From assembly GCA_002428935.1 (NCBI GenBank), contig DIYG01000014.1, forward strand, positions 8,602-14,717: a stretch of DNA of 6,116 bases, given 5' to 3'. Both the position numbers and the translations under genes were made by a program. Below are positions 1 to 5,750 of this stretch, piece by piece; positions within the stretch are counted from its first letter, which is position 1; each line of letters begins with the position of its first letter. Below the pieces are notes generated by a model. That model searched no databases, had not been told where the DNA came from, and saw only the letters and a list, made by a program, of their open reading frames with translations. The DNA comes from Halieaceae bacterium UBA6060. GTDB taxonomy: Bacteria > Pseudomonadota > Gammaproteobacteria > Pseudomonadales > Halieaceae.

Positions 1-224
1 AAACCTTTGAGACCGCATTTTCTGGGGATGGGCATCGCCTTCCATCGTTGCTCCATCGGTTAACCACCAGCCCATCCTTTTCCCGGGTGCGAACCGTAGA
101 CGAGGGCATCCTGGCCGAGGCGGTGAAGCCTGTCCAAGAGCCAGAGGGCACCACGGCCAGTATAGAAGTCGGTGGTAGCCCAGGGCTTTCCATCCACGAT
201 AACCAGGTGGAGTTAACCCGATGA
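1..224 (+). CDS. C-terminal end of a probable DUF1592/DUF1588/DUF1585-family protein (partial)
   Basis: Only the last 73 codons are present. The frame is read from base 3 and ends at TGA 222-224; the gene enters from the left edge. The visible start (ETAFSGDGHRLPSLLHRLTT, then SPSFSRVR) resembles the end of DUF1585, where a 'sGdG..l..Ll..l..S.aF..R' pattern closes the large multidomain proteins that carry DUF1587, DUF1592, DUF1588 and DUF1585. Those proteins are common beside DUF1552 genes, and a DUF1552 gene follows immediately, which strongly supports the call. Full-length relatives are usually exported and often include cytochrome c-like regions; neither can be checked here. About 40 polar residues follow the SPSFSRVR motif, a tail I do not recognise. 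The stop overlaps the next start as ATGA (221-224), so the two genes are probably translationally coupled. The reading frame is firm; the family name rests on a short motif plus context. Confidence 0.72.
   Translation, partial: TFETAFSGDGHRLPSLLHRLTTSPSFSRVRTVDEGILAEAVKPVQEPEGTTASIEVGGSPGLSIHDNQVELTR
206..212 (+). promoter_or_regulatory. Ribosome binding site of the DUF1552 gene
   Basis: GGTGGAG lies 8 bases before the ATG at 221, inside the end of the upstream gene. It supports that ATG as the start and supports independent ribosome loading in addition to coupling through the ATGA overlap. Confidence 0.5.
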
Positions 225-1564
225 AAACAAAATCTGGTCTCAGCCGGCGGCGGTTTCTGCGCGGTACCTTGAACGGCGCAGCCATATCTGTGGGCCTTCC
301 GATCCTCGACGCTTTTTTGGACGGTAACGGAAGAGCCTTTGCATCGGGTGCCTCCATTCCCCTTCGCTTCGGAACCTGGTCCTGGGGGCTGGGCATGAGC
401 AAAGACGTGTTCGTTCCCCAAAAGACCGGCGCGAATTTTGATTTGCCCGAAGAGATCGCGGCGCTGGCTCCAATCCGACAACACATCAATTTGTTCACCA
501 ACTTTCATGTGTTCAAAGACGACGCCCCCAACCTCTGCCATCACTCGGGATGGGTGGTTCTGCGCTCGGGTATTGCGCCCACGTCTCGCCCGAATCGACC
601 CGGCGAGACCCTCGATGTGTCCATTGCTCGCAAGATCGGCAATGCCACCCGTTTCCGCAGCTTGAGCGCCACCGCCACCGGTGACGTTCGCGACAGCTTC
701 AGCTATGAGGCGGGCAACTCCGTCAACGCTCCCGAATGGTCGCCCCTGCGTTTTTACCAACGTCTGTTTGGCAGTGACTTCCAGGACCCCAATGCCGATA
801 GCTTTACACCGGATCCTCGGGTGCTGGTGCGAAAAAGCGCCTTATCGGTGGTGCAGGAAGAGGCAAAGACTCTGGAGAAATCCCTGGGCGCCGATGATCG
901 GGCACGCCTTGACCAGTACTTCACGGGTATCCGCGATCTGGAGCGGCGTTTCGATTTACAGCTCACGAAGCCCGACCCTCGTGAGGCCTGTATCCTCCCC
1001 GAGCCCCCCGGCGAGGTGCCCGTTGGCCTGGATGCAGACCTCGTGGCCAAGCGTCACCGCCTTATGACCGATCTCATGTTGATGGCGGTGGCCTGTGATC
1101 AGACCCGGGTTTTCAACATGTTCTACGCCTCGGCGTTTTCCGCGACCACCAAACCCGGTTACGACAAGCCGCATCACACGGCGACCCATGAAGAAGCGGT
1201 AGATCCCCAACTCAAGTACCAGCCCAACACGTCTTGGTACACCCGCAAGGCCATGGATGAGTGGCTGTACTTCGTTTCCGCTCTGGCCAGCATTCGTGAG
1301 GGCGACGGAACCCTGCTGGATAACAGCCTGATCTACGCGACGACGGATCAGTCCTTTGCCAAGATCCACTCCATTGAAGGTATTCCCATGTTTAGCGCCG
1401 GCACCTGCGGAGGGCGGGTGAAAACGGGTCTACATATCGATGGGGGTGGCAGCCCGGGCTGCCGTCTGGGCTACACGGCGCAGCGGTTGATGGGGCTGGA
1501 TATCCAATCCTGGGGGGACAAGAGCAATACCACCTCGGATGAGATCGGCGAGATTCTCGTTTGA
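221..1564 (+). CDS. Tat-exported DUF1552 (HXXSHH, PF07586) family protein
   Basis: This is a 447-residue protein of a family with no established reaction. The N-terminus has a twin-arginine signal: S8-R9-R10-R11-F12-L13-R14 followed by a hydrophobic stretch to about residue 32, with likely cleavage near the AFAS at 39-42. It is therefore predicted to fold in the cytoplasm and act in the periplasm. Family hallmarks are a DDRARLDQYFTGIRDLERRF block (225-244), an HH-T-A-T-H segment (318-323), GDGTLLDNSLIYA (361-373) and a glycine-rich IPMFSAGTCGGRVKTGLHI stretch (388-406). Length is typical of the family. The namesake HxxSHH motif appears as H319-T-A-T-H323-E324, so Ser is Thr and the last His is Glu. 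The start is fixed by the Tat signal, the ribosome site and the ATGA overlap upstream. It overlaps the next gene by 4 bases. DUF1552 genes are regularly paired with DUF1592-type genes, suggesting a joint exported system; the substrate is unknown. Confidence 0.93.
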   Translation: MKTKSGLSRRRFLRGTLNGAAISVGLPILDAFLDGNGRAFASGASIPLRFGTWSWGLGMSKDVFVPQKTGANFDLPEEIAALAPIRQHINLFTNFHVFKDDAPNLCHHSGWVVLRSGIAPTSRPNRPGETLDVSIARKIGNATRFRSLSATATGDVRDSFSYEAGNSVNAPEWSPLRFYQRLFGSDFQDPNADSFTPDPRVLVRKSALSVVQEEAKTLEKSLGADDRARLDQYFTGIRDLERRFDLQLTKPDPREACILPEPPGEVPVGLDADLVAKRHRLMTDLMLMAVACDQTRVFNMFYASAFSATTKPGYDKPHHTATHEEAVDPQLKYQPNTSWYTRKAMDEWLYFVSALASIREGDGTLLDNSLIYATTDQSFAKIHSIEGIPMFSAGTCGGRVKTGLHIDGGGSPGCRLGYTAQRLMGLDIQSWGDKSNTTSDEIGEILV

Positions 1565-2922
1565 GATCATTGGTACTCAATCGAGCTGTGTTGCCGCAAA
1601 GCGTTACCGCGGCCTGTTTAAGTCTACTGACTCTGGGTGCGATCGCCGAGGACCTAAGGGAGGCCTGGCGTGAGGTGCCGATGCCCGCGGGTATTCAGGT
1701 GGTGCTCACAGAGCTTGAGGGCCCGGTGTTTGCCGACGCGTCGGGTCGCACCCTGTACCAGTGGCCGCAGCACAAGCTACGCAATGGCTACAGCGGTGAA
1801 GCACCGGGTGTGCCGGCCTGTTACGACGAGGTTGTGACCGTCACGACCGGGCTCATGAGCCCTTATCCGGCAGGTATCCCCCTCCCGGAACTCGATAGCC
1901 GATCAAGTTGCGCGGATCTCTGGCCCCCGGTTTTAGCCGATGAGTTTGCAGAGCCCCTGGGTGACTGGTCGCTGGTCGAGCGGCGAGATGGAACGCGGCA
2001 GTGGGCCTACGACGAGCAACCGCTGTATACCTCCGTGAGGGATCAGGAGCCTGGTGACACCTTTGGTGGCTCCGGCCGCAAGGTCGATGGTGATTCCCCC
2101 GCGATTCGAGTACCCGTTGGGCCACCGGCGCTTTTACCGCCTGGCTTTGCGGTTAAAACCACTAGCCTTGGGCGGATGATCACCACGGACCGGAACTACG
2201 CGGTTTATGCCCTCGATGGTGAGGGCCCAGGGAATATTCTGTGTCGGGGTGCATGTCTCGATCGCTGGACACCGCTTTTGGCGCCGGGTCTGGCCATAGC
2301 CCAGGGGGACTGGACCATCGTGGAGCGGGCACCCGGGCAGCGGCAGTGGGCGTTCCACGGCAGCCCGGTGTATACCCATCGCCTGGACACCCATCCCTGG
2401 TCACAGCAGGGCAGTGACGAGGCGGGATGGCGGAATGTGTTTACCCAGCACGCGCCTGCACCACCGCAGTCATTCACCGAACAGGCGACCCTGGCGGGGA
2501 CCGTGTTGGCGACCGCGGAAGGCAAAACCATCTACGTTTACCGCTGCGGAGAGGATTCCCAGGATCAGCTCGCTTGCGATCATCCCCAGGACAGCCAGGT
2601 ATATCGTCTGGCGATTTGCGGTGGCGGTGATGCGCAGCGCTGTCAGGAACGCTGGCCCTACGTGCCTGCGGTGCCGGGTACCTCGGGCACGAGTCGAAGC
2701 TGGAGGCCCCAGTGGATCGATCCGATGACGGGGCGCTTTACGTCTGCTGATAGCCCCGGCGCAGCCTTTGTTTGGACCTATCGGGATCGTCCGGTTTACA
2801 CCTACGATCTGGATCGCCAGGCCGGGGATGTGCACGGCGCGGGTATTGGTGAGTGGCGGGGCAAACGCAACGGCCTTGCGGCGTTCTGGCTGCGAGACGA
2901 CTATATGCAGGGGATCGAATGA
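1561..2922 (+). CDS. Exported protein with three COG4315/PF03640-like secreted repeats
   Basis: The 453-residue product has a Sec-type signal (hydrophobic 13-28, likely cleavage after A-I-A at 27-29). Three diverged copies of one module follow, at roughly residues 45-170, 198-280 and 308-425. Each runs as a beta-rich segment with a G-T/K-LY-like core (SGRTLYQW 61-68; NYAVYALD 212-219; GKTIYVYR 321-328), a cysteine-containing loop, a W-P/T-L/V step (W121, W236, W365), then a W-A/T-Y/F...P-x-Y-T...D signature (148-161, 263-276, 405-418). This matches the PF03640/COG4315 'secreted repeat' pattern (TLY, C..W-PP, Q-W-x-Y...PLY...D). The family's function is unknown. Cysteines occur in each module (C87/C117; C228/C232; C329/C339/C353/C361) and could form disulfides; there is no CxxCH haem site. 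The TTG start overlaps the previous stop (TTGA); TTG 1570 and GTG 1588 are in-frame alternatives, the last leaving a very short signal n-region. The stop overlaps the next start (ATGA). Confidence 0.85.
   Translation: MRSLVLNRAVLPQSVTAACLSLLTLGAIAEDLREAWREVPMPAGIQVVLTELEGPVFADASGRTLYQWPQHKLRNGYSGEAPGVPACYDEVVTVTTGLMSPYPAGIPLPELDSRSSCADLWPPVLADEFAEPLGDWSLVERRDGTRQWAYDEQPLYTSVRDQEPGDTFGGSGRKVDGDSPAIRVPVGPPALLPPGFAVKTTSLGRMITTDRNYAVYALDGEGPGNILCRGACLDRWTPLLAPGLAIAQGDWTIVERAPGQRQWAFHGSPVYTHRLDTHPWSQQGSDEAGWRNVFTQHAPAPPQSFTEQATLAGTVLATAEGKTIYVYRCGEDSQDQLACDHPQDSQVYRLAICGGGDAQRCQERWPYVPAVPGTSGTSRSWRPQWIDPMTGRFTSADSPGAAFVWTYRDRPVYTYDLDRQAGDVHGAGIGEWRGKRNGLAAFWLRDDYMQGIE
1693..2835 (+). repeat. Three diverged protein-level repeat modules within the COG4315-like gene
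   Basis: The modules correspond to about 1693-2070, 2152-2400 and 2482-2835. They are recognisable only in the protein: compare QWAYDEQPLYTSVRDQEPGD, QWAFHGSPVYTHRLD and VWTYRDRPVYTYDLDRQAGD. The DNA is not evidently repetitive, so the duplications are old. The first carries a 29-residue insertion between its two cysteines; the second is the most compact and has the closest cysteine pair (CxxxC). Confidence 0.7.
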
Positions 2923-3977
2923 GAACGTCCTTTCGACTCCTTTTGGGGCTCGTTCTTGCGGCTCCGGCGATGAGCTATGGTCAAGCCTCGACGTTGCGCG
3001 ACGGACGTATCGCCTATGTGATGACGGATTTGTTCTGGTCCGTGTATCAGACTGAGGATGGGTGCGAGGAATGCCCCAGGGGTTTTAACGACGGGCCGCG
3101 AGAACAGTTTGAAGCACTGTTTCCGAATCATGCGGCGCTGGACGTCACCCGTACACAGCTGCACCAGGAAGTCCTGACCTGGTTACCGGATACGGAGCCC
3201 GATGGTTTCGAGTTTCTCGAAGCCGAAGGGCCTTACGCCTACGGTCTGAATCTTGATGGGGAAGTCAGCGACAACGATTTTCAGCACCCCGACGGCACGC
3301 CGGGCATCGACAACCAGGTCTACCGAGCCGTGGCCTGCATTATCGGTTTTCGTGGCCCCGATGGCGTGGAGTACATCTTCCAAAATAAAGCCATCATCGA
3401 TGAGCCCTACAACCGGATGATGATCGAATTGTCGGACGTCGACGATCTCGTGAATGACGATGCGGTGCAGGTTCATCTTTATCGCGGTCGGGATGAGTTG
3501 CTCAAGGATGCGACCGGCGAAGGGGCGCTGCCCGGAGGCACCCAACGGGTCGACCGTCGCTGGGGCGAAAGTCTTATTCGGCACACAACGGGCCAGATCG
3601 TAGATGGCGTGCTGATTACCGAGCCCATGCCCGATATGGTCATGCCCTGGATGAACCTGCGGGTACCTTCTATCCAGCTATTTCGTGACGCCCGGTTCCG
3701 CCTGGACCTGACCCCCACCGGTGCCCGGGGTTTGCTCGCGGCTTACGCCGATGTGGATACCTGGTACTACCAGCTTATCCGCAACGACTCGACGCACCAT
3801 CTGAGCAACGGCCAGATTTCTGGTATTTCCCTGTATCGCGCTCTTCGTCGCCTGGCGGACGCCTATCCGGATCCCGAAACCGGTGCCCCCACAGCAATAT
3901 CCACGGCGCTGGATGTGAAGATGACACAGGTGTTTGTGCTCGATGAGCCATCGGCGCCGACCGCCACAGCAGAGTAG
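2919..3977 (+). CDS. Exported protein of unknown function with CxxC pair (last gene of the operon)
   Basis: I cannot assign a named domain. The 352-residue product begins MRTSFRLLLGLVLAAPAMS, a clear Sec signal with likely cleavage after G-Q-A (21-23), so it is predicted to be periplasmic or secreted. The ATG at 2919 overlaps the previous stop as ATGA and is preceded by AGGGGA (2909-2914). A longer in-frame version from 2853 would bury the signal peptide behind 22 residues that overlap the previous gene, so I reject it. The mature part is acidic and looks beta-rich and soluble. Notable blocks are C49-E-E-C52-P (no following His, so not a haem c site), YAYGLNLDG (106-114), HPDGTPGIDNQVYRAVAC (123-140), DVDDLVNDDAVQVHLYRGRD (173-192) and TTGQIVDGVLITEP (223-236). 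A Pro/Ala/Thr-rich tail ends it. From memory, similar proteins occur beside DUF1592/DUF1552 genes, so it is probably a conserved partner rather than an orphan; this is unverified. Confidence 0.85.
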   Translation: MRTSFRLLLGLVLAAPAMSYGQASTLRDGRIAYVMTDLFWSVYQTEDGCEECPRGFNDGPREQFEALFPNHAALDVTRTQLHQEVLTWLPDTEPDGFEFLEAEGPYAYGLNLDGEVSDNDFQHPDGTPGIDNQVYRAVACIIGFRGPDGVEYIFQNKAIIDEPYNRMMIELSDVDDLVNDDAVQVHLYRGRDELLKDATGEGALPGGTQRVDRRWGESLIRHTTGQIVDGVLITEPMPDMVMPWMNLRVPSIQLFRDARFRLDLTPTGARGLLAAYADVDTWYYQLIRNDSTHHLSNGQISGISLYRALRRLADAYPDPETGAPTAISTALDVKMTQVFVLDEPSAPTATAE

Positions 3978-4047
3978 GGCGTCGCTCCCATTCTGGTGAT
4001 TGCTCTCGCGGTAGCGAGTGACCCAACACAACGCTAAGCTCGGGCTC
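3978..4047 (+). other. Short intergenic gap between the operon and the antiporter gene
   Basis: These 70 bases hold one small hairpin, CTCGC-GGTA-GCGAG (4005-4018), with no T-run after it, so it is not a convincing intrinsic terminator. I see no clear -35/-10 pair. Whether the antiporter is read through from the operon or has its own promoter cannot be decided from the sequence. Confidence 0.4.
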
Positions 4048-5271
4048 ATGGATGCTTCGCAGTTTTTCTGGCAGCTGGCCCTCATACTCATCGCCGCGCG
4101 TATCGGATCTACCATTGCCGTGCGTTTTGGCGCTCCGGGTGTCATTGGTGAGCTGACCGCCGGCATTATCCTCGGCCCCAGTCTCTTCGGCCTTCTGGAG
4201 GCCACGGAATTGATCCGTCTTCTTGCGGAGATCGGCATCATTCTTCTGCTGTTTGAGGTGGGTCTGGATACGGACCTGTCACGCCTCGCCAAGTCGGGAG
4301 TGCGCGCCGGCGCCGTTGCCATGGGTGGGTTCTTCCTGCCCTTTGCGCTGGGCTTTGGGACCAGCCGCTATGTGTTTGGTCAGGACTTTCTTTTGGCGCT
4401 GTTTATCGGCGGTACCCTCACGGCCACCAGCATTGGAGTAACCGTGCGCATTCTTCGCGATGTAGGGCGCCAGGACAGTCGCGAAGGACAGATCGTGCTG
4501 GGGGCAGCGGTGATCGACGACGTGTTGGGCGTGCTCCTGCTGGCGTTTCTCTATGAGTTTTCCCAAACCGGTGATCTAAGCGTTGTAAACGTCGCTCGCC
4601 TGGCCATGTTTGTGGGTTTGTTCTTCCTGCTGGCGCCCATGTTGGCCAAATGCCTGTCCTACCTGATTCGTGAATACGCCCATTACGATCACGACAAGGG
4701 TGTGCTTCCCATCATGATTGTGTCACTGGTGCTGCTCTTTGCCTGGCTGGCCCATGCTATCGGCGCACCGGAGTTGCTCGGTGGCTTCGCCGCAGGCCTG
4801 GCTCTGTCACGACGGTTCTTTCTTCCCTTCGGCGCGGCGCTGGGCCGAGACCCCGGATTCGCCGAGCGGGTGCAGCGGGATATGCGCCCGGTGGTATCGC
4901 TGTTTACCCCAATATTTTTTGTCACCGTGGGTTTGTCCCTGGATCTGCGGGAGGTGGATTGGGGATCGGCCTTTGTGTGGGTGTTCTCTTTGAGTCTGGC
5001 GTTCGTTGCCATCATCGCGAAGATCGCTGGTGGCTACGTATTGTTCCGAGAACACTGGTTGATGAAAACCGCCGTGGGCATGGCGATGGTGCCGCGGGGG
5101 GAGGTTGGATTGATCTTCGCCGAACTGGGTCGCGCGGCGGGGATATTCGATGGGCCGACCTACGCCGCTGTGGTGTTGGTGATTGCCTACACCACGCTGT
5201 TTTCCCCTTTCTGGATCAAGCTGTTCTATCGACTCTATGGCCATCGCGAGGAATTGGCACTCCGGCCATGA
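4048..5271 (+). CDS. CPA2-family cation:proton antiporter (NapA/Kef-like membrane domain)
   Basis: This inner-membrane protein is predicted to exchange Na+ or K+ for H+ and so help control cytoplasmic pH and ion content. The 407 residues are mostly hydrophobic and consistent with about 12-13 membrane segments. Diagnostic motifs in order are GAPGVIGELTAGIILGPSLF (28-47), LLFEVGLDTDL (67-77), TLTATSIGVTVRIL (123-136), the ion-binding-site signature A154-V-I-D157-D158-V-L-G, PIFFVTVGLSLDL (288-300), K325 in AKIAGGY, and GMAMVPRGEVGLIF (344-357). In CPA2 proteins a double-acid motif and the later Lys are associated with electrogenic exchange. The protein ends soon after the last helix, so it has no TrkA-N/RCK regulatory domain of the KefB/KefC kind. 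The ATG at 4048 is preferred because the protein then starts directly with the first helix. A GTG at 4018 would add ten polar residues and lies partly in a small hairpin. The transported ion cannot be told from sequence. Confidence 0.93.
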   Translation: MDASQFFWQLALILIAARIGSTIAVRFGAPGVIGELTAGIILGPSLFGLLEATELIRLLAEIGIILLLFEVGLDTDLSRLAKSGVRAGAVAMGGFFLPFALGFGTSRYVFGQDFLLALFIGGTLTATSIGVTVRILRDVGRQDSREGQIVLGAAVIDDVLGVLLLAFLYEFSQTGDLSVVNVARLAMFVGLFFLLAPMLAKCLSYLIREYAHYDHDKGVLPIMIVSLVLLFAWLAHAIGAPELLGGFAAGLALSRRFFLPFGAALGRDPGFAERVQRDMRPVVSLFTPIFFVTVGLSLDLREVDWGSAFVWVFSLSLAFVAIIAKIAGGYVLFREHWLMKTAVGMAMVPRGEVGLIFAELGRAAGIFDGPTYAAVVLVIAYTTLFSPFWIKLFYRLYGHREELALRP

Positions 5272-5417
5272 TAAGCCTGCTAGCATTAGTCTCGCGGTTT
5301 TGCTCGGGGCCTGACCTTGCTGAGCTAAGCATGCACCGCAGACCTGCGAAGGAACGCCAGATTCTTCCGCTAACCTCTCTCCCCCAAACCTTTCCCCTCA
5401 AACCTAAGGAAGCTTTC
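5272..5417 (+). other. Intergenic leader upstream of the ABM-domain gene
   Basis: This 146-base gap should contain the terminator of the antiporter gene and/or the promoter of the next gene. I see no strong hairpin with a T-run and no well-spaced -35/-10 pair. The last 45 bases before the ribosome site are pyrimidine-rich and carry AACCT three times at near-regular spacing (5372, 5387, 5401). An in-frame ATG at 5331 would add 29 residues to the downstream gene but lacks a family match. Confidence 0.4.
5406..5410 (+). promoter_or_regulatory. Ribosome binding site of the ABM-domain gene
   Basis: AAGGA sits 7 bases before the ATG at 5418. It is the clearest Shine-Dalgarno sequence in the window and settles the start of the small protein against the longer open frame that continues upstream. 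Confidence 0.75.
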
Positions 5418-5723
5418 ATGATTGTCGTTAACGGTGTTATCCGCTCCTCCGCTGAATCCATTGCAGCCCTAAAAGATGCTGTGGCCACCATGGAAGCCGC
5501 CAGTCGGGCCGAGGAGGGGTGTCACGATTACACCTTCAGCGTAGAACTCAACGACCCGGAGGTTCTGCGGGTCACCGAGTCCTGGGAGACCATGGAAGCC
5601 CTCGAAGCCCACTTCAAAGCGCCGCATATGGCGGAGTTTCAGGCGGCGATGGCAAACCATCCACCCAAGAGCGTGGAGCTGAAGTTCTATGAGGCCACGG
5701 AGTTCACGCCGTCTCGTCCCTAG
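5418..5723 (+). CDS. Small antibiotic-biosynthesis-monooxygenase (ABM, PF03992) domain protein, putative quinol monooxygenase type
   Basis: This cytosolic protein of 101 residues is one ABM-fold domain, the usual size for stand-alone members. It shows the family pattern: an opening strand MIVVNGVIRS, a helix (SIAALKDAVATMEAASRAEE, 14-33), the EEGCHDYTFSVELNDPEVLRV strand pair (32-52), E54-S-W56-E, the helix EALEAHFKAPHMAEFQAAM (60-78) containing H65 and H70, and a final strand VELKFYEA. Members form dimeric ferredoxin-like barrels. Some, such as YgiN and ActVA-Orf6, oxidise quinols or polyketides without a cofactor, while many have no known substrate, so the activity here is open. There is no signal peptide. 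The start is fixed by AAGGA at 5406-5410. It lies 146 bases after the antiporter gene, so it may be separately transcribed, and it converges with a minus-strand gene. The open frame continues upstream to about 4959 but overlaps the antiporter and is not coding. Confidence 0.9.
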   Translation: MIVVNGVIRSSAESIAALKDAVATMEAASRAEEGCHDYTFSVELNDPEVLRVTESWETMEALEAHFKAPHMAEFQAAMANHPPKSVELKFYEATEFTPSRP

Positions 5724-5750
5724 ACACCTAGGCATCTAGATACCTAAACG
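5719..5750. repeat. Four degenerate 8-base tandem units with an embedded palindrome at a convergent gene junction
   Basis: The junction reads as CCTAGACA, CCTAGGCA, TCTAGATA, CCTAAACG (5719-5750). It contains three CTAG tetramers, and TAGGCATCTAGATACCTA (5729-5746) is palindromic except for one opposed C/A pair. It includes the stop codons of both flanking genes (TAG 5721-5723 on +, TAG 5746-5744 on -). It could be a weak bidirectional terminator or a protein-binding site; no T-run makes it a clear intrinsic terminator. Confidence 0.45.

Noticed and set aside
956..1369. A 137-codon minus-strand open frame inside the DUF1552 gene
   Set aside because: It lies wholly antisense to a clear family member, with no recognisable motif.
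1606..1617. Possible lipoprotein signal ending at C19 (TAAC) of the COG4315-like protein
   Set aside because: The -3 residue is Thr and the main hydrophobic run lies after the cysteine; the A-I-A site at 27-29 fits a type I signal peptide better.
2853..2918. Longer start for the 352-residue protein
   Set aside because: It would place 22 residues before a clear signal peptide; the ATG at 2919 overlaps the preceding stop as at the other operon junctions.
3063..3074. Possible haem c site at the CEEC motif
   Set aside because: Pro, not His, follows the second cysteine, so it is not CxxCH.
4005..4018. Hairpin as intrinsic terminator of the operon
   Set aside because: The stem is only 5 base pairs and no T-run follows.
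3678..4322. A 214-codon open frame on the minus strand
   Set aside because: It overlaps the end of the 352-residue protein gene and the start of the antiporter, both well supported. Its translation is rich in Arg, Pro and Ser, typical of antisense frames in GC-rich DNA.
4807..5286. A 159-codon minus-strand open frame opposite the antiporter
   Set aside because: It is antisense to conserved antiporter motifs, with a His/Arg/Gln-rich translation lacking domain features.
4959..5417. Upstream extension of the ABM-domain gene frame (starts at 4959 or 5331)
   Set aside because: The frame overlaps the antiporter, the added residues have no family match, and the ribosome site at 5406-5410 places the start at 5418.
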